DNA of 64,000 bases from Chryseobacterium sp. MYb264 (GCF_035974275.1 NZ_CP142422.1:1116001-1180000); one strand, 5' to 3'; shown: positions 1-10,186, counted from the stretch's first letter. Program-made: numbers and translations. The notes: generated from the letters alone by a model not told the origin.

Positions 1-684
1 GAGTTTCAGTTTTCCGTTAAAATGATTAAAAACCTGCTTTACAGAATCGATATGAATGATAAACTGCCGGTTAGCCCTGAAAAATGATTTAGGATCCAGC
101 TGCTTGTCCAGTTCTTCCAGCGTCTGGGGAACAGTCTCTATAGTTCCTGTATTTAACATCGCTTTGCTGATGCCGTGTTCGGTATAAAAATACAGGATAT
201 CTTCTGCCAAAACAGTTTTATAACCATCCCGATGTGCCAACAAAAAGCGTTTTCTGTAATCTTTAGGCTGAATATAGTTGAGTAATCCTTCAATCGCATT
301 TCCCAGATAAGGGATGTTTTCCATGAAATTTTCATACGTCCGAAGAGCTGCATCCAGTTCTTCTTCCTCGATAGGTTTCAATAAATAATCGACACTGTTA
401 TATTTAAAAGCTTTTACGGCGTATTCATCATATGCCGTAGTAAAAATAACAGGGCTTTTCACGTCAAACTCATTGAAAATTTCAAAGCTCAACCCGTCTG
501 CCAGGCGAACATCGAGCATGATCATATCAGGCGTACCGTTATTATTGAGCCATTCTACGGTGGACGAAATGGAATCTTCTACAGAGAGAATTTCAAGATT
601 CGGCCTAAGCTTCAGCAATAATCTTTTTAACCGATCTGCGTTCGGTTTTTCATCTTCAACGATTAAAATTTTATTTATCTTCAT
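1..684 (-). CDS. LytTR-family response regulator (3' end beyond window)
   Basis: Reading the minus strand from the ATG at 684 gives 228 uninterrupted codons to the window edge. The start MKINKILIVEDEKPNADR is a receiver domain: acidic pocket E10-D11, predicted phospho-acceptor D58 in PDMIMLDVRLADG, T83 and K103 (VDYLLKP). Downstream residues (YRKRFLLAHRDGYKTV, FFRANRQFIIHIDSV) match the start of a LytTR DNA-binding domain, so it belongs to the LytR/AlgR class. The start codon overlaps the last 14 nt of the kinase gene upstream, so the two are translationally coupled and form a two-component pair. The target genes cannot be told from the sequence. Only the C-terminal end is missing. Confidence 0.93.
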   Translation of the reverse strand, partial: MKINKILIVEDEKPNADRLKRLLLKLRPNLEILSVEDSISSTVEWLNNNGTPDMIMLDVRLADGLSFEIFNEFDVKSPVIFTTAYDEYAVKAFKYNSVDYLLKPIEEEELDAALRTYENFMENIPYLGNAIEGLLNYIQPKDYRKRFLLAHRDGYKTVLAEDILYFYTEHGISKAMLNTGTIETVPQTLEELDKQLDPKSFFRANRQFIIHIDSVKQVFNHFNGKLKL

Positions 685-1765
685 ATAGAGGAATTTTAGC
701 GATGAAATCTTTATCAGTTTTTAAAATAATAGGTCTTTTATTGCCTAAAAATTCAAACCGATTGATGATATTTTTAATGCCCATCCCGGCAGATTCTGTT
801 TTATTAATTAATGGTGATAAAGAATTATGAACTACCAGATACTGATCGCTTGTGGTATAAATTCTGATCTGGAGAGGATTGGATTTTGAAGTCTGATTAT
901 GTTTTAATGCATTTTCAACCAAAAACTGAAGCGCCAAAGGAGGCAGTAAAAACTGTTTCAGCTCATTATTTACCGAAATATGAAAATGTACCCCATCCCC
1001 GATTCTTTTTGTTGTTAAATACATATAGGAATTTAAAAATTTCAACTCTTCTTCTAAAGTGATGGTATCTTTTTTAGAATTAACCAATAAATAACGATAA
1101 ACTTTTGCAAAGCTTTCAGAGTATTCATAACCAAGTTGTTGATCTTCGAGAATAAGTTCAGACAAAACACTTAAATTATTGAATATGAAATGTGGATCAA
1201 TCTGCAATTTCAAAGCCTGAAGTTCGGCCGCCATCGCCGCTCTTTTATGTTCGGAAGCTTTTAATTTATGTTGAGTTGCTTCCAAAGCTGTTTTTTTCCA
1301 ATTTTCCAAAAGGAAAGTTCCTGTATTTATGGCACTTATCAATAAAGAAACAATAATATTGGTCGCGATCCATTGAGACATTAACGTAATTTCCTTCCTG
1401 TAATCTATATTTCCAAGGTTATCGCAACCTTCAAAAAATATAAAATTAATGATGATAACAATCACGATACTTCCGATGATCTGAAGTAATGTCTGTGTAA
1501 TCAGCCTCTTACTGCTCTTTGTATGCCAGGAAATTTTCTTATCTAAATAATAATCTATAAAAAGGCTGACTTCCGCAATAATGATTGAGAATAAAAAGAT
1601 CCAAAAAATATCTTCAATGATATATGAAAAAGGTTTGTGAAGAAGCTCTTTATACGAAAAAGGATCAATAAGATAGATGAATATGTAGGAAAATAAAAAG
1701 GCAATGATCCAAATGACTATCCTTTTTTTGAATCCGTCTAAAAAGTTTTTCTTTTTACTGTTCAT
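671..1765 (-). CDS. LytS/YehU-type membrane sensor histidine kinase
   Basis: A 364-residue inner-membrane kinase. Four hydrophobic segments at about residues 15-34, 48-70, 88-111 and 130-153 form the sensor. A short coiled linker (157-185) leads to the His_kinase (PF06580) signature ALKLQIDPHFIFNNL, with the phosphorylated His at 192. The ATP-binding domain follows, with N-box FLVENALKHN (282-291) and G-box SAGMGIKNIINRF (325-337). There is no periplasmic sensor domain of note, typical of the small LytS-like kinases of Bacteroidetes. It overlaps the LytTR regulator gene by 14 nt, and the two should work as a pair. The ligand is unknown. Confidence 0.93.
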   Translation of the reverse strand: MNSKKKNFLDGFKKRIVIWIIAFLFSYIFIYLIDPFSYKELLHKPFSYIIEDIFWIFLFSIIIAEVSLFIDYYLDKKISWHTKSSKRLITQTLLQIIGSIVIVIIINFIFFEGCDNLGNIDYRKEITLMSQWIATNIIVSLLISAINTGTFLLENWKKTALEATQHKLKASEHKRAAMAAELQALKLQIDPHFIFNNLSVLSELILEDQQLGYEYSESFAKVYRYLLVNSKKDTITLEEELKFLNSYMYLTTKRIGDGVHFHISVNNELKQFLLPPLALQFLVENALKHNQTSKSNPLQIRIYTTSDQYLVVHNSLSPLINKTESAGMGIKNIINRFEFLGNKRPIILKTDKDFIAKIPLYEDK

Positions 1766-2151
1766 ACAATTACGCAGTGGTTTTATGAATGTAAAGATAA
1801 ATATTGATTTAAAGAAAAAAACGGTTTTAAAAGTCAGACGGTGAAAAAAGCAGTTGAAACGTTGATTGATAAGGTTAGAATGATTGCCTTAATCAGATTC
1901 TCACATTTGATACAAAGACATTTCAACCCACAAAAACCACACTTCATCCGTATTTTTATCCAGGTCGCCCTATTTTTTCAATAAAAAACCTCGATTTAAT
2001 ACTATTTTTATAATTGTAAATATTGCAGAAGGGTATATTAAAGTTTTCATTTTTATGAATAACATGGATTAAGAATCAATAAAAATCTTTTGTACATTAA
2101 AAATTCCTTGTTCGGCCTGTAAAGGCGTCATTTAACTTAATCATGTTGGGG

Positions 2152-2180
2152 TAGGATTGGTGTTACCAGTCCTATTTTTT
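2152..2180 (+). terminator. orphan intrinsic terminator
   Basis: Stem TAGGATTGG / CCAGTCCTA (one G-U pair) with a TGTTA loop, followed by six T. No plus-strand gene ends upstream, so it may close a small RNA starting near 2080-2110. That RNA is inference. Confidence 0.5.
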
Positions 2181-2239
2181 GTTTCAGAAAGTATTATTTT
2201 TCAATGCTAAAAGATCTTATCATCTGAGTTGAAATTTTA

Positions 2240-2625
2240 ATGTTAATTTTTTGCTCTCGCTCGTTTTGCAGATGACACAGATTGATTTTTTTTACACTTG
2301 AAATGTTGAACACTAAGTCCGCCAAGGTTTTCGATAACTAACCGCTTTAAGGCTCACCAAGCCGTTCTATTGATAAAAGACCAGAAAGATAAAGCAATAA
2401 AAAATCAACAGCAGCATCCTTGGTAAATAAAATATTCGTGCATTCGTGGCGATTATTTTTCAGCCTTCCATTTTATCTTTGATAAAATCCTTGCGCCTTA
2501 AAAACATAGAGTATTAAAAAATATCTTTGCGTCTTTGCGAAAAGCCAACAGAGACAGCGGCATCTGAAAATCTGTGCGATCCGTGGGAAATAAAATGAGT
2601 GCATTCGTGGCATAGAATTAGCCAA
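2240..2625. repeat. interspersed degenerate repeat, copy R1
   Basis: Contains the family words TTTTGCTCTCGC, AAGCCGTTCTATTGATAAAA, ATTCGTGCATTCGTGGCGA, an ATTTTATC-N3-GATAAAAT palindrome, and ATCTTTGCGTCTTTGCGAAA. The same words in the same order recur around 23.9-25.1 kb. It is non-coding. Related text is scattered through intergenic DNA of many Bacteroidetes (general knowledge). Confidence 0.7.
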
Positions 2626-2711
2626 CAACCGATCACCTGGCCTATTCGACAGGATTTTATCCTATCTAGATTTAATTCACTCTTTCAGAGCTCTTTGTTT
2701 ACTTTTTTCTC

Positions 2712-3461
2712 CTAAATAATCTGGATATTTAAATTTCTGAATGAATCTAATTCAGGATGATTAGCATCTAAATCTGTGATCAAACTATCTATATTATTGA
2801 TAGAACATACTTTAAAAGCTTCTGCCCTTCCCAATTTATTCTGGCTTGCGACAGCAACGATCTTTTTTGAAGATTCTACCATTGCTTTTTTTGTTTCGCC
2901 ATCCGTCAAGGAAACTGCTGAAACACCAAAACCCGCATCAATCGCGCAGGTTCCCATGATAAAAAGATCAGCAATATATTTTGAAACTTCGTTGCAGGTT
3001 GTAATCCCTGAGGTAACTGCCAAATCGGCTTCGTAATTACCGCCAAGCATTATTAATTCTACATTTTTGAATTTTTCCAATATCGGAATAACCGAATAAT
3101 TATTGGTGATAATCCTTAATTTAATATCTAAAGGCATATAATTTACCACGGCGCAAATCGTGGTTCCGCCATCCATAAAAACCGTCATTCCATCTATTAA
3201 AAACGGTTGGGCTTTTAAGGCGATGATGTCTTTTTCCTTGGTGAGAAAAGATTGTCGGTCATGAAAAGTCAGCGGATCTTTTTCGCGAAGAATAGCGCCG
3301 CCTCTGGCTTTGGATAGCAATCCGTTGCGATGCAGAATATCGATATCTCGTCGAACCGTGTCTTCAGAAACCTTTAAAAGCAAAGCGAGATCTTCAAATT
3401 TTACTTTTTTATTTTCTTGCAACTGACTGATAATGATTTCAAAACGCTCCTCTTTTAGCAT
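2712..3461 (-). CDS. DeoR/GlpR-family transcriptional regulator
   Basis: 249 residues. The N-terminal DeoR winged helix covers about residues 5-57, with the family signature VSEDTVRRDIDILHRNGLLSKARGGA (recognition helix around 31-45). The rest is a DeoR C-terminal sugar-phosphate sensor (MDGGTTICAVVNYMP; TITNNY-type motif; GTCAIDAGFGVSA). Members repress sugar-catabolism operons and release DNA on binding a phosphorylated sugar. Its start overlaps the end of the MFS gene by 7 nt, so both come from one transcript, and it probably controls that transporter. A 40-bp palindrome in front of the MFS gene is the likely operator. The effector is unknown. Confidence 0.93.
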   Translation of the reverse strand: MLKEERFEIIISQLQENKKVKFEDLALLLKVSEDTVRRDIDILHRNGLLSKARGGAILREKDPLTFHDRQSFLTKEKDIIALKAQPFLIDGMTVFMDGGTTICAVVNYMPLDIKLRIITNNYSVIPILEKFKNVELIMLGGNYEADLAVTSGITTCNEVSKYIADLFIMGTCAIDAGFGVSAVSLTDGETKKAMVESSKKIVAVASQNKLGRAEAFKVCSINNIDSLITDLDANHPELDSFRNLNIQII

Positions 3462-4639
3462 GATGATGAGTTTTTTCGGAATTTATAAATTAAAGCTACC
3501 ACAATAAACAGCAAAGCTATACTTTCAAAGGCAATCGTCAAAGAAAAATGATGTGCAATAAATCCTAATAAAGCAGGCCCCGCCAACTGTCCGGCATAAC
3601 CCATGGTCGTAATAACGGGGATACTTACCGTTGGTGACAGTCCTGAAATTTTTCCGCCTTCGCTGAAGAAAACCGGGACAATATTTGCCGCACCAATGCC
3701 AAGGAGAATAAATCCGAGTAAAGATAAAATAATCCACGGACTGAAAATTAGGATTAAAATTCCTGATGAAGCGATGATACTTCCTCCAATGACTACAATT
3801 TTACTGTTTAATTTACTGATTAAAGCATCTCCGGTTAGTCTCATTACTGCCATTGCCACTGAGAATGCGGCATATCCTATTCCCGCAAATTCCGCCGCCA
3901 CCCCTTTGTTATCTCTTAAAAAGATAGCACTCCAATCCAACATAGCTCCTTCGGATAAGAAAACGATGAAGCACATTAATCCTAATAATAGAACAGTTGA
4001 ATTAAACCACTGAAAACGGCTTGTAACAGCTTTTTCTTCATCAATATTTGAAAATTGCAGAATAATTCCCTTTTCTGTTTGATAATTAAATAAATATCTA
4101 AACTGAATGCTCAACAAAAATATCAGCAAAGCTGAAATTGTGATCGCTGCATAGATGGGATTCAATCTTAATTTAATTAAAAATCCCAACCCTAAAGAAC
4201 CGAACAAGCCTCCTACGCTAAATAAGCCATGTAACGAAGACATAATAGGCTTCCCATAAATATTCTGAACCTGAATTCCATGTGCATTCATGGCTACATC
4301 TACGGTTCCGATGCTGCATCCGAAAGTAAAGAGTGCCAATCCCATCAGATAAATGTTTGAAATAACCAATAAACACGGCAATATAAAAGCGGCGGCTAAT
4401 ACACTTCCTAAAATAACTTTTCGTGAACCTATTTTACTGATCAAAACTCCGGAAACCGGCATCATGACTAATGCGCCGCATCCCAATAACAGCAATAATA
4501 ATCCTAAATCTGCCTCATTCAATCCTAATCTGTCTTTTGCTAATGGAACCATGGGAGCCCAGCTTGCAATTCCCAATCCGCATACCAAAAAGATAAACTG
4601 GGTGGCTCTTTTCGCATTAATTATTTGATTGTCTTTCAT
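3455..4639 (-). CDS. MFS transporter, probable sugar or metabolite permease
   Basis: 394 residues with about 12 hydrophobic segments, the normal size of a single-domain MFS carrier. The start ATQFIFLVCGLGIASWAPMVPL and the loop after TM2 (GVLISKIGSRKVILGS, a variant of the G-x-x-x-D/G-R/K motif A) are typical of the YbjJ/FucP-like branch. It is co-transcribed with, and 7 nt overlapping, a DeoR-type repressor, which points to a carbohydrate-related substrate. This is inference, and no substrate-specific residues are recognised. The gene begins 15 bp from a long palindrome shared with the divergent VOC gene. Confidence 0.85.
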   Translation of the reverse strand: MKDNQIINAKRATQFIFLVCGLGIASWAPMVPLAKDRLGLNEADLGLLLLLLGCGALVMMPVSGVLISKIGSRKVILGSVLAAAFILPCLLVISNIYLMGLALFTFGCSIGTVDVAMNAHGIQVQNIYGKPIMSSLHGLFSVGGLFGSLGLGFLIKLRLNPIYAAITISALLIFLLSIQFRYLFNYQTEKGIILQFSNIDEEKAVTSRFQWFNSTVLLLGLMCFIVFLSEGAMLDWSAIFLRDNKGVAAEFAGIGYAAFSVAMAVMRLTGDALISKLNSKIVVIGGSIIASSGILILIFSPWIILSLLGFILLGIGAANIVPVFFSEGGKISGLSPTVSIPVITTMGYAGQLAGPALLGFIAHHFSLTIAFESIALLFIVVALIYKFRKNSSSC

Positions 4640-4653
4640 TCTTCATAATTTTA

Positions 4654-4693
4654 ATATTGCAAATTAATGCAAAATTGCATTAATTTGCAATAT
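4654..4693. promoter_or_regulatory. 40-bp palindrome, putative DeoR operator in divergent promoter
   Basis: Two 19-nt arms (ATATTGCAAATTAATGCAA, and its exact reverse complement) are separated by AA. Each arm itself contains TTGCA-N6-TGCAA, so the site is a double dyad. It lies between the start of the MFS gene (4639) and the divergent VOC-protein gene (4719). A site this long and symmetrical next to a regulator gene is most simply its operator. Which regulator binds is inference. Confidence 0.75.
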
Positions 4694-4718
4694 ATTTATT
4701 TTAAATAAAACTTAATTT

Positions 4719-5117
4719 ATGAATATAAAAATTGAACATATTGCTATTTGGTGTAAAGATCTGGAGGTAATGAAAGCGTTTTACATGAAGTATTTCAGGA
4801 TGACAAGCAATGAAAAATACATCAATCCTGTAAGAAACTTTGAATCTTATTTTTTAAGTTTTAATGAAAATGAATCAACAAAACTGGAATTGATGAAACG
4901 TCCGGATATTATTGAGAATCTTTCTGTGAGAGGTCATTTAATGGGATTTTGTCATCTCGCAATATCCGTTGGAAATAGAAATTCAGTAGATATTTTAACC
5001 GATACTTTAAGAAGTGACGGCTATACAATTATGGGCGAACCTCGTGTGACCGGTGATGGATTTTACGAAAGTATTGTCGAAGATCCTGAAGGAAATTGGG
5101 TGGAGATTACGGAGTAA
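4719..5117 (+). CDS. VOC-superfamily (glyoxalase/bleomycin-resistance-like) protein
   Basis: 132 residues, the usual size of a single VOC unit with two beta-alpha-beta-beta-beta modules. The start IKIEHIAIWCKDLEVMKAFYMKYF carries the first metal-ligand His (H7). CHLAISVG supplies the second, and ESIVEDPEGNWVEITE at the C-terminus is the classic DPxGxxxE ending, with a Glu that binds metal in lactoylglutathione-lyase-like members. The reaction cannot be fixed from the sequence. It is transcribed away from the MFS/DeoR operon across the shared palindrome, so it may be co-regulated. Confidence 0.85.
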   Translation: MNIKIEHIAIWCKDLEVMKAFYMKYFRMTSNEKYINPVRNFESYFLSFNENESTKLELMKRPDIIENLSVRGHLMGFCHLAISVGNRNSVDILTDTLRSDGYTIMGEPRVTGDGFYESIVEDPEGNWVEITE

Positions 5118-5127
5118 ATAAAAAAAA

Positions 5128-5153
5128 TCCCAGACAATTCTTAATGTCCGGGA
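5128..5153. terminator. bidirectional terminator hairpin
   Basis: TCCCAGACA pairs with TGTCCGGGA (one mismatch) around a short loop, with an A-run before and a T-run after, between two convergent genes. Confidence 0.7.
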
Positions 5154-5158
5154 CATTT

Positions 5159-5635
5159 TTAAACGAAAGGTTCTTCGTCATTATTTTTATACTGAATCAT
5201 ACCTTTGAACTGATGATAAGAGTCTTTAATGTTTTTCAACTGTTCAGAAACAATCGGTAAACTTTTTTCGCTAAGATCGCCACTATCAATAGATTTTTGA
5301 TATGCATCAATGGCTGCTTTTTCTCCGAAAACTACATTTTCAAGCGTCGATTCTTCTGTGTTTCCGATGGTAAATGAATTTTTAATATCGATCCAGGTTC
5401 TGTGCAAAGCTCCTGCAACGGAGGATGAGTCATTGGCTTCGTCGCCATTTTCGGTAATCAGATTGATCAATTCATTTTTCATAACAGTGGCAAGGGAATT
5501 CATTTTTGCATATTCAGGTTTTACATCGGGATAATTTTCCCAAATTTTCTCTTCCACTTTTGCAAATCCCTGAATTCGGTCATTGGTAATATGCAGCAAA
5601 TCATTGAGCACTGCATTTTCTTGATGATTTTTCAT
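5159..5635 (-). CDS. PA2169-family four-helix-bundle protein (DUF2383)
   Basis: 158 residues, all-helical and without signal peptide. The order LNDLLHITNDRIQGFAKVEE, then helices with ALHRTWIDIK and VFGEKAAIDAYQKSID, and finally LKNIKDSYHQFKGM matches DUF2383/PA2169 proteins. These are ferritin-like four-helix bundles often found among stress-response genes. The role is unknown. The gene stands alone, 45 bp downstream of the Tet(X)-like gene on the same strand, and ends at a terminator shared with the VOC gene. Confidence 0.85.
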   Translation of the reverse strand: MKNHQENAVLNDLLHITNDRIQGFAKVEEKIWENYPDVKPEYAKMNSLATVMKNELINLITENGDEANDSSSVAGALHRTWIDIKNSFTIGNTEESTLENVVFGEKAAIDAYQKSIDSGDLSEKSLPIVSEQLKNIKDSYHQFKGMIQYKNNDEEPFV

Positions 5636-5680
5636 AATAAATTGTTTTGGTGTATGAAAAAACTTGCAATAACTGTACCT

Positions 5681-6814
<1,134 letters not shown>

Positions 6815-6848
6815 TTAATTTGAAGCAAAATTCTGAAATGTCCGGATT

Positions 6849-7655
6849 TTACGATTGTATAAATGCGACAAATTCACGGTTGGGAATTCGTTCCTTCTTT
6901 GCTTTTCGGGCAAATGTTCCCGGAGTAACGCCACTGTAGCGCTTGAATTCCCTACTTAAATGTGCCTGATCGGTATATCCCAATTCCAAAGCCAATTCCG
7001 CGAGAACAAAATCGGGCTGGCTCCATAAGGTATTTCGGGCCTGCTCAAAACGAATTAATCCCGTAACATCTTTCACGGTATGCCCGGAAGACTGTTTGAA
7101 TTTTCTTTCCAAAGTACGCACCGTTGCATGGGCTGCATCCGCAATTTCGCTGACTGGAATACTTCCGTTGGCTTTTCGCATGGCAATTCCGGCTTTATAA
7201 AGAGTGCTGTCGGTTGATATTTCAAGATTCAAAAAATATTCTTTAATGAGATCAATCGCTTCTTGAATCTGATTTTCATTAATGAAATGCTGTAGCTTAG
7301 CTTGGAGTTGTGCCATCGGATGGTCAAAAGTATCCACTCCTTTTTTGGTGGAATCTAAATTAAGCAAATCAAAAACTGTCCAGGGAAAACATCGTATCGC
7401 AAGAATCTGTAATCGGTTTTTTGTATAAAAATGAGCAGGATGATTAAGCAAACCAACCAAGAAAGGTGACGGTAAAGATTGTAAATTTCCTTGCTGAAGA
7501 ATTTGAAGCCCTTCACCAAAATGAAAAATAATCTCTGCAAAACCATCAGGAATCACTTCAAAATTCGTTTCCTGATCTCCAAAATCAGTATCATTATACC
7601 AAAAACATTTGATGGTATCCTGTAATTCCAAAGGAGGTTCAAATTCTGTGTGCAT
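6849..7655 (-). CDS. AraC-family transcriptional regulator
   Basis: 268 residues. The N-terminal about 110 residues (PPLELQDTIKCFWYNDTD, VIPDGFAEIIFHFGEGL) match the DUF6597 effector-like domain found in AraC proteins. The C-terminal HTH_18 region (about 160-255) holds both helix-turn-helices, with IADAAHATVRTLERKFKQ and the signature LALELGYTDQAHLSREFKRYSGVTPGTF. It lies 43 bp upstream of the Tet(X)-like monooxygenase on the same strand, so it may be co-transcribed with and control that gene. The ligand is unknown. Confidence 0.92.
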   Translation of the reverse strand: MHTEFEPPLELQDTIKCFWYNDTDFGDQETNFEVIPDGFAEIIFHFGEGLQILQQGNLQSLPSPFLVGLLNHPAHFYTKNRLQILAIRCFPWTVFDLLNLDSTKKGVDTFDHPMAQLQAKLQHFINENQIQEAIDLIKEYFLNLEISTDSTLYKAGIAMRKANGSIPVSEIADAAHATVRTLERKFKQSSGHTVKDVTGLIRFEQARNTLWSQPDFVLAELALELGYTDQAHLSREFKRYSGVTPGTFARKAKKERIPNREFVAFIQS

Positions 7656-7775
7656 TGTAAATAAGATGAATGAAAAATTAAATTTACTAAAAATAAACAG
7701 CTCTTCAATTTAATTAAAATCAAAGAGCTGGTAACAAGGCAAAAATATGAATGAGTAGTTTAAAAATGATTGATT

Positions 7776-8588
7776 TTATTTTCCAAAATATTTTTCAAAT
7801 AAAACCAGTTGATTGCTTAAAGATTTACTCCAATATGGAGTATTGTGTTCCCCTAAAGACTCGATGTATAAATGTTCGATTTTATTTTCGGTTAAAGTCT
7901 GATGAAATTTTCTGTTTTGTCCGATCATCTGCTCATCTTCTGTTCCGCAATCGAAAATATAATGTTGCTGAGCTTTTTTCATCAAATCAATTTTACTGTC
8001 GGTCAGGTAATTATTTTTTAACAAATCAAATGGTCCCAGCACTTTATCTACATTATATTGATTGTAAGCGGCACCAAAAACTTTGAAATCCAGCGCGCCA
8101 CAAGAGCTTCCAACGATTCCGAATGTATTGTGATACGTTACGCCGATATTGGTGGCTCCATAACCGCCCATACTCCATCCTAAAATTCCTCTTTGGGATT
8201 TTTCTTTTTTGACAGGATAATTCTTATCAATGAATTCAACCAGTTCTTTTCCTATAAAAGTCTGATATTGGGAATCTTTCAAAATCGGACTATCGACATA
8301 CCAACTGTTAAAATTCCCGTCAGGCAGGACATAGATCGTCCCGTATTTCTGTGATTTTTCAGCCAGTCCCGGAATGTCTTCTTTCAACGTCCTTTCAGGA
8401 TTTCCACTGTAACCATGAAGAATGTACACCGAATTATACGTTTTATGAACTTCTGCATTCGGCGTAATAATGATTACTTTAATCTTTTTATTCATTTTAG
8501 GACTGAAAACTTCCTGACGAATTATTTTCTGTGAATACAACTGGCTTCCAGCAATGAAAACCAATAACAGAGGAATGAACTTTTTCAT
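7776..8588 (-). CDS. secreted esterase, alpha/beta-hydrolase (esterase D/PHB-depolymerase-like)
   Basis: 270 residues with a cleavable signal peptide (MKKFIPLLLVFIAGSQLYSQ). The oxyanion-side HGYSGNP (58-64) and nucleophile elbow GWSMGGYGA (Ser139) are clear. A late Asp in CGTEDEQM and His in GEHNTPYW complete a plausible catalytic triad. The family includes esterase D, feruloyl esterase and antigen-85-like acyl hydrolases; the substrate here is unknown. It stands alone, with a Crp/Fnr-type gene about 107 bp upstream on the same strand. Confidence 0.88.
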   Translation of the reverse strand: MKKFIPLLLVFIAGSQLYSQKIIRQEVFSPKMNKKIKVIIITPNAEVHKTYNSVYILHGYSGNPERTLKEDIPGLAEKSQKYGTIYVLPDGNFNSWYVDSPILKDSQYQTFIGKELVEFIDKNYPVKKEKSQRGILGWSMGGYGATNIGVTYHNTFGIVGSSCGALDFKVFGAAYNQYNVDKVLGPFDLLKNNYLTDSKIDLMKKAQQHYIFDCGTEDEQMIGQNRKFHQTLTENKIEHLYIESLGEHNTPYWSKSLSNQLVLFEKYFGK

Positions 8589-8695
8589 AATGTAAAATTT
8601 TAATAACGAATTGCTTTATGATGAAATAAAGCTTGTTTTAACAATACAAAAATGCTCATGAAAAAATGAAAAAACATCAATATATGTTGACGTTT

Positions 8696-9268
8696 CTATG
8701 GATTTAATTCTTTTCTTATTCTGCTTAGCTGCGTTGGAGTTATTCCTAAATAAGAGGCGATATGATGCTGTTTCAGCCTTTGAAATAAAGATCTGTTTTG
8801 CATTAAGGCTAAATATCTCGTTTTTGCCGTTTCATACTTTAAAGAAATTTCCAAAGGTTCTTTTTTTACCACCCAATTTTTTTCGAGATAATGAATCTGA
8901 AATAAAGCCAAATCGAGATGTTTGTGAAAAAGCTCTCTGTAAACATGCACAGGATATTTTATCACTTCACAGTCTTCTAAAGCGATAATGCTGAATTTGC
9001 TTGGTTCATTCTTGATAATCGCTGATGTGGAAGCCACAAAACTGTTTTCTTCAAAGAATATTTTATACACTGTATTTCCGTTTTCATCCAAATTATAATA
9101 ACCCATTAAGCCGGATTTTATAAAATAATAATATCTCGCCATTTGCCCTTCCTCAAGCAGTAAAGTGTTTTTTTCAAACTTTTCATGTGAGCAAATGTGT
9201 AGTAATAGCGAAATACTTTCCTCAGAAAGTGGATAATAGCTGTTAATTTGTTTAATAAATTCTTCCAA
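8696..9268 (-). CDS. Crp/Fnr-family (cyclic-nucleotide-binding-domain) regulator
   Basis: 190 residues. An N-terminal cNMP-binding barrel (about 20-115; EKNTLLLEEGQMARYYYFIKSGLMGYY) is followed by a dimer helix and a short C-terminal HTH (HHIASYLGITPTQLSRIRKEL). This is the common Bacteroidetes Crp-like type in which the arginine that binds cAMP phosphate is not obvious. Such proteins are often annotated Crp/Fnr without known ligand. It is monocistronic by spacing, upstream of the esterase gene and divergent from the HAD gene. Confidence 0.9.
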   Translation of the reverse strand: MEEFIKQINSYYPLSEESISLLLHICSHEKFEKNTLLLEEGQMARYYYFIKSGLMGYYNLDENGNTVYKIFFEENSFVASTSAIIKNEPSKFSIIALEDCEVIKYPVHVYRELFHKHLDLALFQIHYLEKNWVVKKEPLEISLKYETAKTRYLALMQNRSLFQRLKQHHIASYLGITPTQLSRIRKELNP

Positions 9269-9388
9269 ACCGATCAGTTTAAGGACATCAAATTTAACGA
9301 TTATATAAAAAGCTTAAACCATTAATCATAAGATTATTGTTCGTATTTTTGTAATATACGTTAAACTATTTTTCACAATAAATTTACT

Positions 9389-10186
9389 ATGAATTCTATT
9401 CAAAATCCAAATATTAAAGCCGTATTTTTTGATGTAGACGGTACTTTGATCAGTTTCAAAACCAATAAAATTCCCGAATCCACAGTTAACGCAATAAAAG
9501 AACTTCGTAAAAAAGGCATTAAAGTAATCGTGGCAACCGGGCGTTCTATTAATTCTTTGGATCATATCAAGCATATTGATTTCGATGGTTTTATTACCTT
9601 CAACGGGGGATATTGTATGACAACTGACGGAAATATTATGTTTAAACAAGCCATTGATTCCGAAGATATAAAGAAACTGATTAGCTATTCTGAAAAATCT
9701 CCTCTAAGTTTTTCATTAATGTATGAAAATAAGGTGGAAATTAATGATGTAAATCCTGAAGTTGCGGGAATGTATGCCCATCTGAATCTTCCCGTTCCTC
9801 CTTTGCACGATAAAAATAATGTAGATATCGACAATGTTCTTCAGGCAAATATCTTTTTAGGTCCTGAAGATGAAGAAGTTTTTATGCAAAATGTAATGCC
9901 GAATTCGGTGGCGTCGAGATGGACTCCCCTTTTTGCCGATGTAAATCCCGGTGGAATCAGTAAAAGAAACGGAATTGAAAATTTCTGTCAGCATTTTGGA
10001 ATTGATGTTTCTGAAACCATGGCTTTTGGAGACGGCGGAAACGATATTTCGATGCTAAAATTTGTAAAAATTGGTGTTGCTATGGGAAATGCTAATGAAA
10101 ACGTGAAAGAAATTGCAGATTTTACCACCGAAGAAGTTGACAATCATGGAATTGAATTAGCTTTGAAGCATTTTGGAGTGCTGTAG
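9389..10186 (+). CDS. Cof-type HAD-IIB family sugar-phosphate phosphatase
   Basis: 265 residues. HAD motif I FFDVDGTLI gives nucleophile D15 and acid D17; motif II is VATGRS. A C2B cap lies between about 85 and 185, and motif IV FGDGGNDISML (about 212-222) supplies the Mg-binding acids. The length and order fit Cof/YkrA-type phosphatases, which hydrolyse small phosphates such as sugar phosphates or FMN; substrate specificity is not predictable. A TATTTTTG sequence at about 9344-9351 fits the Bacteroidetes -7 promoter box. Confidence 0.93.
   Translation: MNSIQNPNIKAVFFDVDGTLISFKTNKIPESTVNAIKELRKKGIKVIVATGRSINSLDHIKHIDFDGFITFNGGYCMTTDGNIMFKQAIDSEDIKKLISYSEKSPLSFSLMYENKVEINDVNPEVAGMYAHLNLPVPPLHDKNNVDIDNVLQANIFLGPEDEEVFMQNVMPNSVASRWTPLFADVNPGGISKRNGIENFCQHFGIDVSETMAFGDGGNDISMLKFVKIGVAMGNANENVKEIADFTTEEVDNHGIELALKHFGVL

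Larger units (their letters stand above)
1766..2711. other. intergenic stretch without a protein gene
   Basis: No convincing coding sequence on either strand. The first about 300 bp is AT-rich upstream region of the kinase operon. An isolated terminator-like hairpin lies at 2152-2180, and from about 2240 the stretch is a copy of the interspersed repeat family found again at 19.5, 22.2 and 23.9 kb. Confidence 0.6.

Noticed and set aside
153..353. Minus-strand ORF of 66 codons near the left end
   Set aside because: It is out of frame with the LytTR regulator, whose frame is open from 684 to 1.
9326..9649. Minus-strand 107-codon ORF
   Set aside because: It lies across the start of the HAD phosphatase gene on the other strand and has no recognisable protein character.
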